Made by a program: the position numbers and the translations under genes. The notes beneath the pieces were generated by a model. The model ran no database searches, was not told the origin of the DNA, and saw only the letters and a program-made list of their open reading frames with translations. Positions 11,439-22,726 of a DNA stretch of 64,000 nucleotides are shown here, piece by piece; within the stretch, counting starts at the first letter, position 1, and each line of letters starts with the position of its first letter. This DNA is from Dendrocalamus latiflorus. Taxonomy: Eukaryota; Streptophyta; Magnoliopsida; Poales; Poaceae. The stretch covers positions 23,168,781 to 23,232,780 of the forward strand of contig CM029636.1 in assembly GCA_017311315.1 (NCBI GenBank), in the 5' to 3' direction.

Positions 11439-11686
11439 GGGTCTGTTCTTTTTGGGCTGAAACTTATGGTTTTTGGCTGCGGCTTGTGGTTTTTAGGCTG
11501 TTCGTGTGAGAGATTACGGAATAACAAAAACTCGCGTGTGGTTTTTGTTGATATAAATGAAATCGGTACAGTATGTACTACAATTAACTAGTAGACCCTA
11601 TCTTGAAAAGATACTCCGTTTAAAAGCTAGTTACTATAAAAAAAAATATCAAAAAACAGTTTTTAGAAACTGAAAAGAGCAGTGCC
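11439..11686. mobile_element. MITE family A, copy 3
   Basis: It starts AGGGTCTGTTCTTTTTGGG and ends AAAAGAGCAGTGCC, a degraded family A terminus, with the shared interior (ATATAAATGAAATCGGTA, TACAATTAACTAGTAGACC). Non-coding and more diverged than copies 1 and 5. Confidence 0.6.
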
Positions 11687-12403
11687 TTAATCTTTTTTAC
11701 TGTCCTCGTATGAAACTCAACACGGCAGAAGAAGAGAATAAGAACCCATAAGTTCATTGAACTTCAAACACATATCATGCATGCTGCTATTATTATGATA
11801 TTATTGTTATTTCTTTCCAGACCAACCTAGGTGACTTTACACACATAATGCTCCAATGGTTATGGTTTGATTCAGGAACCGATCAACTTAGTTTGAAAGC
11901 AAAACGAAGAGAATGATGCTTGTGTCTTGTCCTGTATATGTGGGCAACACTCTGTGAACTCTTCCACTTGATATTTTTTTTCAGTACTTTATAGGAGGAT
12001 GCTTAGTTAAATAGAGACATCCTTGCATTCTTGCTGAGTTCTTTATGTTACATGTATTGACATATGCTATTGTTTCAAACTTGTCTACCTTTCCTAATTA
12101 AACTTAGGATATTTAATACATGTTGGTAGCCATAATGAAATGGAACTCCTGGTTTTTATTTGTCACTCACATTTTATATGGTCCAGGTGTAGATGCAATA
12201 TCGCACGTGCGCCATTGTAGCGTCGACGACGACGTGTTGTGATATGTGAAGGCCACCAAACCGGGGTAGTCGTCTTGTGACACGTGGATGGAGACAGACC
12301 GCGAACAAAGGAATACTTGCCTGCATTTTGACCTAAAGTGAAAGTGAAGTTTGGTATATGTCTCTTCTCTGATCTAACACACCCCAAAATTATAGGAATA
12401 TAA
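11687..12403. other. Unassigned intergenic stretch
   Basis: AT-rich with a moderately GC segment around 12180-12370. No domain, splice pattern or repeat boundary recognised. Confidence 0.3.
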
Positions 12404-12664
12404 GGTGGTGATCGGTTCGGCTTAAAAGCTCATAGCTTATGGCTGAAAATACTGTAGTTGGCTGAAAAAAGCACTGTAGCTAACAGAGGCTTATTTAGCA
12501 TAATTAAAATTTAAAAAATATGTTAGCCCATTACATATAATACAAACAAATACAGGAAAAAAAGAACCGGCAAAAAAGCTCAACAAAAAGTCAAAAGTTC
12601 AGAAAAAGACGAAATTTATAAATAGTGAAAAATAAGCCAGAAGTCGAAGTCGAATTGATCAGGA
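12404..12664. mobile_element. MITE family B, copy 2
   Basis: It starts GGTGGTGATCGGTTCGGCTT and ends near GAATTGATCAGGACC, which is the inverted terminus. It has the standard family B interior. Very close to copy 9 at 44742. Non-coding. Confidence 0.65.
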
Positions 12665-12857
12665 CCTAAAACCTTCCCATGGCCTCTCCTTATGACACGT
12701 TGCCATGAAGATGGGTACTGCTACTCCATTGTTGGAAGGTGATCCATATGCTAAAAGCCATGACATATGTAGGCTGTTAGGTAGTACTAGGAGTAGGTGT
12801 TATGGATGTGGTCAATTTACAAGTTTAGCTGGAAGAAGCTGTAATAATAATGTCACT

Positions 12858-13104
12858 TGTGTCGTTTGGATAAATTGAAATAAGTTGATTTATAACTAAA
12901 GTTATATTATAGCTGATGATGACTTATTTGGTGTAATTAAATTTAAAAAAATTAAAAATAAAAAGGTTAGCCCATCATGGATAACACAAACAAATACGAA
13001 AAAAGAACCGCAAAAAAAACTAAAAAGCTAAAAAAAACGAAATTTAGGAATAGTGAAAAATAAAACAGAAGTGAGAAGCTCAAGTCGAAATAAGCAAAGC
13101 CTAA
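12858..13104. mobile_element. MITE family B, diverged copy 3
   Basis: It shares TTAGCCCATCATGGATAA, AACACAAACAAATACG and GACGAAATTTAGGAATAG-like words with family B, but is diverged and closer to the copy at 39683. The ends are not sharply defined. Confidence 0.5.
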
Positions 13105-13330
13105 GAACAAAAGTTTTTATCACCCAACTAATCGCAATAAGAAGTCCAGCAAGTGTAGATTGACATGTCAACCAACACCAGTTGCATACTGAATGGGTTT
13201 ACATGGATGTACAGTGGCAGGATGTTCCAGTACTCAAAAGTGTGGAAATATCTGATAAAAAATCGTGCAATGTTGCAACAACACGTGCCATGTTTTTCCC
13301 CCCTCATTTTGGGAAATCAAGAACCCCATT

Positions 13331-13764
13331 ATAGCAGGGGATGCCCCGGCGCTCGCTCGGCCACGTCCCCCCGCCCGCGCGCTCCGGCCGGCGCGTGGCG
13401 GGGGATTTCGGTACGGCCGGGGGAGGGAGTTTCCTCGTGTTTTCCGGAAATTACGTACAGGTCTATTTTCCTCGCAAAGAGGTCTTTTTTCCTCGCGAAG
13501 AGGTCCCTGGCGGTTTTTTTACGGCGGATTTTTCTGAAAAACCCCCTCCAATTTGCAGGATGGCGCCCCGCGGTTTTCTAAATTGCGTACGGGTCCTCAT
13601 TTCATTACATACAGGTCCTCAATTTTTGCGAAAAACCCTTTACCTTTTTCGAAAATACGCATGTGCCCTCGATTTTTTTTAAAAAACTCCTCACAAATTA
13701 TTGCATCTTTTACTTCGGTGCACACGGTGGCTGGCGCGGCGTGTCGCCGCGCCTATGCTGCTAG
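13331..13764 (+). mobile_element. GC-rich Helitron-like element (family C), copy 2
   Basis: The same architecture as copy 1: a GC-rich start, many AATTACGTACAGGTC and CGAAAAACCC phrases, and a terminal hairpin GGCGCGGCG-TGT-CGCCGCGCC, then TATGCTG, CTAG and T. The overlapping ORFs here are shadows of the repeat. Confidence 0.5.
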
Positions 13765-13775
13765 TTATTCATATA

Positions 13776-14153
13776 TTACGCCCCGGGGGATTCCCGCGCG
13801 GTGAGCCCATCCACGTGTCAACCTCCGCCAAAAAGCCCGCAAAGATTTGGTAGTTACGTTTAGGTCCCCAGTTTTCGCAAAAAGGTCCCTGGATTCTTGC
13901 GAAAAAGCCCCTACATATTTTTTTGCTGGGTAGCGACCCGTGGTTTCCTGTAATTACAAACAGGCCCTTATTTCTTCCGAAAAGGCTCTTGATTTTTTAC
14001 GAAAAAGCCCCTCCACTCTCCTTTTATTGCAAAAAGGCCCTCAATTTTTTGCGAAAAAACCCCTATATTTTCTTTTTTCTGCGAATTTTTTTCCTCTTTT
14101 ACTTCGGCCCACACGGTGGCTGGTGTGGCGTGGCGCCACGCCTATGTGGCTTG
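13776..14153 (+). mobile_element. GC-rich Helitron-like element (family C), copy 3
   Basis: It starts TTACGCCCCGGGGGATTCCC eleven bases after copy 2 ends, in the same orientation. It ends with a hairpin GGTGTGGCG-TGG-CGCCACGCC, TATGTGG and CTTG before T. The stem has compensating changes relative to copies 1 and 2. Confidence 0.5.
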
Positions 14154-14345
14154 TTTGTTATATGGCTGGCGCGTATAGATGAGTCGCAGTCTGATGCACC
14201 TTAACGATTACATACCAAGCCCACTACTTGTCATATATACTAGCTAGCCGAGTAGCTGTGCTTGTGCGCGTATAAATAGGCCATTCGCGAGGCCAAGAGC
14301 CACGTACAAGCATCGATCTGCATATATACCAGATCAGCCAAACTA

Positions 14346-14589
14346 GGGCCTGTTCTTTTTGGCTGCAGTTTGTGGCTTTTGGCTGCGGCTTGTGACTTTT
14401 GGGCTGTTTGTCCGAGAGATTACAGAGTAACAAAAACTCACGCATGGTTTTTGGCGATATAAATGAAGTCAGTAAAGTATGTATTACAATTAACTAGTAG
14501 ACCCTATCTTGAAAAGATACTCTGTTTAAAGAGCTAGTTACTGTAGAAAAGCTGAAAAGCAGCTTTTAGAAGCTGAAAAGAACAGGGCC
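14346..14589. mobile_element. MITE family A, copy 4
   Basis: Well-preserved ends (GGGCCTGTTCTTTTTGGC and GAAAAGAACAGGGCC) and interior. Non-coding. Confidence 0.7.
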
Positions 14590-15114
14590 TAAGTGAAGCT
14601 AGTTATAGGGATGCCATGTACATTCTCATCAAGAACTGAGCTTGTCCAGTAGGCGAGCTTGTCCCGTAGGCAGGGATGCCGCCATGCGTCCCCATCTACC
14701 TATGTTCGACTCGGAGTGGATATGCACGCCCACTAATCATTTACGGTCTACATGTGTGCGTTAAGTGGGTCAACGAATGCCCATGAAGATCTTGGATCTC
14801 CAATTAATTTTCTAATGTGTATAAGAGACATGTACGTATATATACGTGTGTAGTGCGATGTGTATGAGTAATGTGTGTAACACGTGCGATACTAATGGGA
14901 CGTTGAATTGAAAATGAGTTTTACCTTTTAGCTATTTTAAAAATTAAAATAAATATGATGATTTTTAAAGCGATTTTTTCTAAACAATTTTTTAAACTTA
15001 AAATAATGTGTGCTATTTGTATCCGTGTCTCTACTATCCACTATCATGTGGAAAAGTGCAGAAAAATCCATCAGTAAAAACAAACATAGCTTTACACGAT
15101 GTGTCTAACTTTAG
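14590..15114. repeat. Intergenic stretch including a repeat shared with 18505-18720
   Basis: The segment 14905-15114 matches 18505-18705, with shared runs such as AAATAAATATGATGATTTTT and CCATCAGTAAAAACAAACAT. The match resumes at 15403-15421 after a MITE. The remainder has no recognised content. Confidence 0.6.
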
Positions 15115-15402
15115 TGGTGATCATTTGGGCTTATTTTTTGTGGCTTATAGCTGAAAAGCACTGTAGTTGGCTAAAAAAATATTGTAGCCGACAAAGGCTT
15201 ATTTAGCATAATTAAATATAAAAAAAATTAAAAAATATAAAAAATATATTAGCCCATTACGTATAATACAAACAAATACGGGAAAAAAAGAACCGACAAA
15301 AAAGCTCAATAAAAAGCCAAAAGTTCAAAAAAAAGACGAAATTTATAAATAGTAAAAAATAAGCCAAAAACTAAAAGCTAAAGCCAAAACGATCACAGCC
15401 TT
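15115..15402. mobile_element. MITE family B, copy 4, with an empty-site relative in this window
   Basis: It has the family B interior with ends GGTGATCATTTGGGCTTA and the inverse CCAAAACGATCACAGCC. The paralogous sequence at about 18690-18720 runs straight across the insertion point, so the insert is delimited by comparison. The target duplication looks like 2-3 T-rich bases and is not certain. Confidence 0.7.
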
Positions 15403-15739
15403 TTCATATCTCCGAAATGAAACTTTGACTATTGATTCTCGTATTGTGTTGACGAGGCACGTGAAGCTATATTTTTCACAGAAGTATTTATGATGCTAGA
15501 TCTATGGATGGAATACAATTATAATGATGTATAATGTCAATTCCGATACTATAGTACTGATCCAAAGCTACGGTACATGCATGTGTGGTCAATTCAATAT
15601 GTAGCGTCCTCACGTAGTTTTTTTAATAGCAACAAAACGATCAAAACGTTTATTCCAAGCTAAGCTCAAATGTACGTACAGTATATATATTTTTCCCACA
15701 CGAGAAACTCGGATTCCATTACCAATATAACAGAATTTA

Positions 15740-17940
15740 CATAGTTCTGTTTTAGTGTTTCTTAGCTACTGCTATTTCAGGTTTACTGCTTTTCCCCCTC
15801 TGTCCCCTGTCAAAGTACACCAAGCACAGCCACAACTGAGACCTAAGTGAGAGAACCATAGCCAAGGCAGCTGCAGTTCGACATAAAGCAAAAGAAGAAA
15901 ACTGATAACCAAGGTAGATACAAAAGACTAGTTTTTCTTTTTTTTCATAGAAACTTGAATCTATCATCCTGCACTTGAGAGTGTCTTTAGCTTCCTCTTC
16001 TCAAGCGTCATCTTCACTTTTGTATCTTGGGAGCTTCACTCTGTAGTATATTAGCGCCGGCCACCAAGACCTCTTTCTCCTCTTCCTTGTGAAGTCCTAC
16101 CTAAAATTTTAGGAATGTACATATATAACATATGATCTCAGTTGGAGATTTAATCAATTTTTTCTCAGAACTTACCTTGTTCCTTAGTTTCCACATAGCC
16201 CAGCATCTAGCCGATAAACCAACAATATGAAAACTTGATTTACCAGGTAGATAATGACTAGCCCACCACACGTATTGGTCAAAATAACTAGGCCTACAAT
16301 TGGCTCCTAGAAATGATCCAATAACACCCCATACATATTTGGCAATCGCGCAATTAAAGAAAAGATGATTTATAGTCTCATTCTCACAGCAAAAGCTGCA
16401 AGTTGGATCCCCAGACCACTTCCTCTTTAACAATACATCTCTTGTCAAAATGGCATTGTTTCCAATTAACCACATAAATATTTTAATCTTAAGAGGAATC
16501 TTTGATTTCTAAAGCACTTTCAGATTTTTATTAGCAAGATGATTATGCAGTTGTTTATAAACCAACTAAACATAAAACCTTCTAGATGCATTCAACTTCC
16601 ATTTAGGTTTGTCATTATTTACACCCAAAGGTATAGTCAACAAAATGTTTTTGAGTTGATTTAGTTTGGTTTGTCTATCTTCATTTAACCATCTTCTAAA
16701 AGATAGATTCCAACCATTACTAGCCAACTCATGAACTGATAGACCAAGGTCATTACTGGCAGCAAAAAGATTATTAAATTGCTCATATAAAGGAATAGAA
16801 CCATACCAATAATCTTCCCAAAAGTCAGTGTTTTTTCCATTCCCCACAATCATATATCTCCCTTTAAGGCATTCACTTTTAGGGGGTGTTTGGGACTGCT
16901 CCACTCCACGTTTTTCAGCTCCGCTCTATGTTTTTTAGCCAAACAGGTTCAGCTCCACGCACTCTGTTTGAGAGAGAAAAAGGTGAAGTTGTGAGAGCAC
17001 CTAAAGGGGTGCTCCACAAACTCTAGGTTTTTTGTGGAGCTGCTCCACGGTAGAATTCGTAGAGCAGAGTTTGTGGAGCAGTCCCAAACACCCCCTTAAT
17101 CTTAAGAAAATCATACCAACATGGAGAGTCATTCTGTTGATGCTTAACATGCTTCATAGTTTTGTCACCCAAATACTTTGCTTTAACTATGTCCTGCCAT
17201 ATTCCTTTCTCATTTTCTAATTTCCACTACTACTTACATAAGAGACTAACATTTAAAGCATACAGATTCTGAATGCCCAGATCACATTTTTGTTTGGGCT
17301 TGCAAATTAAAGGCCATTTCACTAAATGATACTTTATTTTATCCCCACCTCCTTGTCAAATTTTTTTTTTCTAGTTTTATCCATCCTGGACAGCACAATC
17401 TTAGGTAACAAATACATAGACATGTGATATATAGGAATACCACTCAAACTTGAATTTATTACGATAACTCTACCAACCATGGACAAGGACCCACCCTGCC
17501 ATCCATCAAGCCTTTTAAAAAGTTTTTCTTCCATATTTCTCCAATCAATAACATGCAATCTAGAGCTATTTACAGGCACCCCAAGGTAGCTAAGAGGCCA
17601 AGAACCAATTTGGCAATTGAACATATCAAAATATTGAGTGAGTTCTACATCCTCTCCTTTAATCATTAAAACTTTACTATTCTGAAAATTAATTTTCAAC
17701 CCAGACATGGTTTCATACATATATAATAACAGTTTCATGTTCCTTGCCTTTTCCAAGTCATTTTCCATTAACAAAATGGTATCTTCTACATATTGCAAAA
17801 TAGATACCCCATTGGGAATTAAATGTGGCACCAAACCAATGACAAGACCATTAACTTGAGCTTTAAATATCATCTTTGCTAAATAATCTGCAGCAATATT
17901 GAACAAAAAAGGTGGCAAGGGACACCTTGCCTAACACCTT
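15740..17940 (-). pseudogene. Decayed L1-type LINE (reverse transcriptase ORF2, 3' part)
   Basis: On the minus strand, 17918-17334 encodes the C-terminal half of a non-LTR reverse transcriptase. The catalytic box reads YVEDT instead of YADDT, followed by the typical SGLKINFQNSK and LSYLGVPV motifs. After a Tourist insertion, 16904-16566 continues the region after the RT, with IVGNGKNTDFWEDYW. Next, 16475-16101 encodes the zinc-binding domain common to plant LINEs (CSFCCENETINHLFFNC). The 5' half is missing beyond about 17940, stops and shifts are present, and the RT aspartate is lost, so it is dead. The region to about 15740 is probably its 3' UTR. Confidence 0.8.
16882..17095. mobile_element. 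Tourist-like MITE inserted in the LINE
   Basis: A 214 bp element with perfect 23 bp terminal inverted repeats beginning GGGGGTGTTTGG and a TTA target duplication at 16879-16881 and 17096-17098. It interrupts the LINE reading frame at codons around SECLKGRY, so it is younger than the LINE. The perfect TIRs suggest recent insertion. No coding. Confidence 0.9.
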
Positions 17941-18779
17941 TATGACTCACGAATATACATGTATCCATACAACACGTAATTATTGATTATCACATGGTTG
18001 CAGAATAAAAATATGTGCCTAACCTTTCATGAGATTTTTTGCGAGGATAAGTGTTTGTAAATCATCTGTCACATGACACAACACCAGTTGAGAGAGGCCC
18101 TTTGTTCGTCCTAGGTAGCTACTAGCTAGGTGTAAGACTATATGTTGGCAGCCCCATAGGAGTGATGAGTATTTGATATTGATCGCATCTTGCTTTTATT
18201 GCTTAAATTTGATTTTGAGAAATAGCATTTTGAGTTGTTGTTGTCTGAAGCTAGTGGTCATACTGACAAGGGTGTCGCGGTATGACCAGCGAAGCAGAAG
18301 AATTGGCTTGTAGTTACTGGTAGCTATTTTTCAGAGAAGGTTTTTTTTTTGAAGTTTTTGGGCTGAGACATGGTGCAGTAGTATTGACATTGTAATCGTA
18401 GTACGACTAGGGTGTAGTGATTTGACCAGCTTTGGCAAGGTGGTTTGACCGGTGTAGAGTTGATGATATGATCGACGTGGATGTTGTGGTCATACTGGCA
18501 CCAGTGAGTTTTATCTTTTGGATATTTCAAAAATTAAAATAAATATGATGATTTTTAAAGCAAATTTTCTAAACAATTTTCTGAACTTAAAACAATATAT
18601 GTTATCTGTGTACACGTCTCTACCATCTACTATCGTATCAAAAAACGCAGAACAATCCATCAGTAAAAACAAACATAGCTTTACACGATGTCTCTGACTT
18701 TTCATGTCTCCGAAATGAAACATAGCTTTACACGATGTCTCTGACTTTTTGGACTTACGAATTTTAGGATGTTACATAT
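17941..18779. other. Unassigned repeat-derived stretch
   Basis: The section 18505-18720 is the paralogue of 14905-15114. The part 18240-18500 has repeated GGTCATACTGAC and GTATGACCAG words reminiscent of degenerate LTR sequence. No gene. Confidence 0.4.
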
Positions 18780-19215
18780 GACCCCTCAAAAGGTCAAATA
18801 CTATTGTACCTTTTGTAAAAAGGATCACCACATCATAGTGTTCTACTTTAAGCAGGCTAAGAAACTACGTTGTGACCTTGATAGAGCTTTCAGGAATGGC
18901 CCCATCTAGCTAGTTCCCTAGAGTTGTATCTAGACCTTGCTTTGTAGATGGGTTGTTTGATTCTTTTGGTGGCTTTAGAGAGCGACGTGGTTCTAGGTTC
19001 CAAAATAACGGGTTTAGGTCTAGATCCATCCCTAGACAGGATTTCCGTCATTTTGGTACACGACGAGGATTTGATAGGAGTTTTGGTAGCTCTGCAGATC
19101 ATTCTAACCCATATTTTAGAGCTTTTTCTACTGATCTCAGTATTAGATTCCTTGTTCTTACATGCTTATTCTATCTCTTTGATGTAGGCTTTACCGTAGG
19201 GAGGAGATCCTGAGT
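18780..19215 (+). pseudogene. Retrotransposon gag-like remnant
   Basis: Plus-strand frames encode KVKYYCTFCKKDHHIIVFYF, a damaged zinc-knuckle (the last Cys is replaced). They then encode an Arg/Gly/Phe/Ser-rich region at 18953-19213, with repeated RRGSRF/RRGFDRSFG-like phrases, as found downstream of the zinc-knuckle in plant retrotransposon gag proteins. Stops separate the parts and no pol domain follows. Assignment rests on motif resemblance only. Confidence 0.4.
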
Positions 19216-19360
19216 CTCAATACTGGATTCATCTTTGAGGCATTAGTTGATTCAGCTTTTACATTATAAGAGATTTGTAAAATTACAACTAAGTACATAT
19301 GAGGCATTTTTTATTTGATTTAACTCAATTTGTACAAAATCCTTCGACTAATGCTTCATA

Positions 19361-19729
19361 CTAGCTACGTAAGCGTGGCGTGACGCCGCGCTAGCCACCG
19401 TGTGGACCGAAGTAAAAGAGACGATAATTCGTGAGGCGTTTCTTTAAAAAAATCGAGGACGCATGCGTAATTTCGGAAAAACCAAATGGCTTTTTCGTAA
19501 AAAACCAAGGACCTGTAAGGACCTGTACGTAACTAAACAAGGACCTATACATAATTTTAGAAACCGCGAGGTGCTATCAGTGAAGTGGAGGGTGCTTTCC
19601 GGAAAAAAACCTGGCAGGGACCTGTTTGCGAGAACGGAGGACCTCTACGCGATTGCGCAAAACGCGGGGGCTTTTTTGCAAAAAGCGTGACATGGAACAG
19701 CTCCGGGGCCGGGGAGTCCCCCATCTTTA
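19361..19729 (-). mobile_element. GC-rich Helitron-like element (family C), copy 4
   Basis: Read on the minus strand it starts TTAAAGATGGGGGACTCCCC, has the family phrases, and ends with the hairpin AGCGCGGCGT-C-ACGCCACGCT, then TACGTAG, CTAG, with T following. It is the only copy in inverted orientation. Confidence 0.5.
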
Positions 19730-21600
19730 ATATACTTAGTATATGCAACACATATCTTTTTTCCTTGGTCACCTACGGTTACTTAAGGCTCGCATACACA
19801 CAGTGCAAGTGTGCACTCATTGCAAGGAAAAGAACTGAAAAGAAGGAAAAAATAAGTCTTTGTTTAGGTGTTTACCTCATTCAAATGGATCAAGAGGCAA
19901 AGATTTTATGAAGAATAGCTAGAAATATTCATGGTACAGAAAAAATGTGCTCTTATTCTTGAGACTTGCAATATTCATGGTATTGAAAAATTGTACTCTT
20001 ATTCTTGAGACATGTGTTCTCTATAAATTGACTTTGTTACGTATGTTATTGAATGACGTTAATAATATTATACTTCTTTCCTTGATGCAATGTAGTGTCT
20101 CAATTATTCTTCAATGAGATTTGTGTTATTATGTGACCTGTGATGCTTATCAAAGTTTTTTAATGGTCATTATGTACATCTATGAATATAAAAGACAATA
20201 ATTTCTTTAAATATTGGTATTTCATGAAATGTGTTACCAAGCATGGCATTCTTGTGTTGTTGCAGCTAAAAAGGTGTTACTAGGATCTATAGTGTTACTG
20301 TGTTGCTGTAGTTAAAAAAAAGGTATTACTTGTGTTTATCCAACACATGTTACTATGTTGTTTTAGCTAAAAATGGTGTTACTATGGTCTATAGTAACAC
20401 ATTTGCTACATGGTGCTATAGCATGATTACAGCACCATTTCATAGAAACAGGAATACTTATTATGTGTTATAGTAGATCTTGCTGTAGTAACATAGGCTA
20501 TAAATACACTTATCAAATGTGTTACGTTAGGCTTCAGTAACACTTTTTTGGAGCTATAGTAGCACACATATGTGTTACTATAGGCCTGTCCTAACATGGT
20601 GTCATATAGATTATGTCAGTCTCTTTAGGTCTCCTACCTCACTTTGGGTATCCGGTGATGGCTTTCACTTTTCGGGATGTAACTTGCTCAGCTTCAACTA
20701 TATTGACTACATCACACTGCCAAGCAATATGACATAGGTTCTTATTTGAGCTTTGTCGATTCTTTGCCTCTATTTTTAGCATTGCATAGGTATTGCGAGT
20801 CGCACTTTCTATCTTGTGTCTTTCTTAATTACTTCTCTTCTCTATTAAGTTACTAGGATCTTTTACCCTGTCTAGGTTGAGTTTGCTTCTTTTTCATTAG
20901 CTTCTAGTAGTGGGGTGGCTAGTGGGTAAATTTGCTCCTTAACAGTGTGTGTTCCTTGGCTAGAGGCCATGTGGTGGAGAGATTTTTCTTCTTGCAAGAG
21001 TTTTTCTTTTTCTTACTTTTCGCCTTTGTTTTTCTTCTGCAAGTGGTTCTTGTATATAGGGAGAGTATTATTTCCTACTTCCTTTTTGCATCATGCATTC
21101 ATGGTATTGCATTGTATATTATGCATTTTAGCTATGAGCTTTGATTATTATTCATTTGTAATGTAATCTTAACTTGATATTGCTCATTTTTCATGTTATG
21201 CCTACTTAGCTAGCTTTGTCATGCTTTTGTATGCATGATTAAATCATTGTCATGCTAGCTTAACTTGTCAACCCAAACTTAGTTTTACAAGTGGCATCAA
21301 TTTCTGCAATTGGTATCTTTTAAGTTTGCAAGAATTTATCTTTTGGCTAGTTCACTTTCTAGTTATCCTTTTATGATTTATGCTATGTCAAAAATGTTCA
21401 ATTGAATCTTGAATCTTCTATTGAGCTTTATTTAGTGCTTTGCTGGTTCTTTGAAAAAACATAACTTACTCTTTGAATTAGTGCCTAACTTGATAAAAAT
21501 GATCTCTTTTATGTGAAAAACGGATCTCACCAAATATTTCTCATGAAATGGCTTGTCATTGCACTAGACATGAACTCAAAGAGAGTTTTGGATGACCAAG
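19730..21600. other. Long non-coding stretch with a degenerate GTGTTAC array
   Basis: Between about 20230 and 20600 the words TGTTACTATAG, GTGTTACT and AGTAACAC recur in both orientations, a pattern seen in subterminal regions of DNA transposons. From 20640 to 21560 the sequence is T-rich, without recognised coding. Small ORFs at 20932-21166 are Phe/Leu-rich and explained by poly-T content. Confidence 0.4.
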
Positions 21601-22170
21601 ACTACTCTTAATCTTGTTGCTTGAGATGATCATAGTAAGGCTTGATCCACGTACACCATTGTCTACTCATCGATACATGCTCAGCACATAAATGGATCGC
21701 TGTGTTAGCATCATGATGAACGAAAACAACACGAAACTTGATAAAACCCCTACTGAGCTCTTCTATTTCTCCTAGAATCGGAGAGATCATAGCACGGTGC
21801 CTATTTCGGGTACCCACGGATTGACCAAAGATTGGGAATTCGTTTCAAGAATTACCTTAGTAAAACCCCATTCAATCGTCATCTTTGCTCCATCCCCACA
21901 AGCCATAGCCTTAGCCGTTAGTGCATCAATTACCTGATGGTACCATCGCAATCTTGCTACCTAGAAGACGCTAGCATCATCATGCACGACCACACCGGTA
22001 GCTCCATGCAAGTTGGTTGCATTGAAAGCCCCATCCATTAGGTTTCATCACATTTTGCTGTGGTGGATGCTGTTGTATTTTGTGATCTAAATCTGGTCAG
22101 GTCTAACTACTTGAAGAATTCGATCCAATTTCACTAAAAAGATACATTTTGATCAGTGTGACTGGTCGAT
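21600..22170 (-). pseudogene. LINE-type RNase H domain remnant
   Basis: On the minus strand the section 22060-21608 reads as an RNase H-like domain of plant non-LTR elements (RVT_3 type): DGAFNATNLHGATGVVVHDD, then LTAKAMACGDGAKM, then ILGEIEELSRGF and FVHHDANTAIHLCAEHVS. Frameshifts and stops break it. It lies in the order expected for the 3' end of the LINE whose other parts are at 24600-25654 and 30648-30960, so it may be the end of the same element. That link is inferred. Confidence 0.6.
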
Positions 22171-22726
22171 AATGCAAACTGATCGAACGTAGTGATTGTG
22201 ATCATTTTCGTGTTCGTTACGGACTCTGCACCGACTTGCACCAGATGTGGTGTCCAAAGATGTTTGTACCGATTGGAGTCAGATGTAGCTACTCGATGCA
22301 CTTTCGACTACAACTCTTCACTGTCATCTTCTGAGGCTCTGTTTTGTCTTCGAGCGAGGTTTGTTCCAATTTCCGAGCAGGTTACTGTTCAAGTTTTCGA
22401 GTAGGTCTCTTTTCCTTTGCCGACTAGGACTCTGTTCCTTCCTCACCTGGCACTCTTATTTCCAATGCTATTTATATTTAATGTAAGACTAATGGTAAGT
22501 AACATGCACATCTTAAGTTATTTAACCATGTAATATGCCAAGAGCATTCTATAACTTCTCCCCTATATAGTGATTCTATCGATTGTGCGTCCGTAGTTTT
22601 TTTGCAAGAGTTTTTTACGTTAAATATTTGTCTCATACTCTTGATTATTTTTTATTATTTCGTATCTCACCATCAATTTTCATAACAGCTACCATCTCCC
22701 TTGCCTTGCTGCTACACCTAAAGGAT
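22171..22726. other. Unassigned stretch
   Basis: Between the LINE RNase H remnant and an LTR-like start. No coding recognised. Confidence 0.3.
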
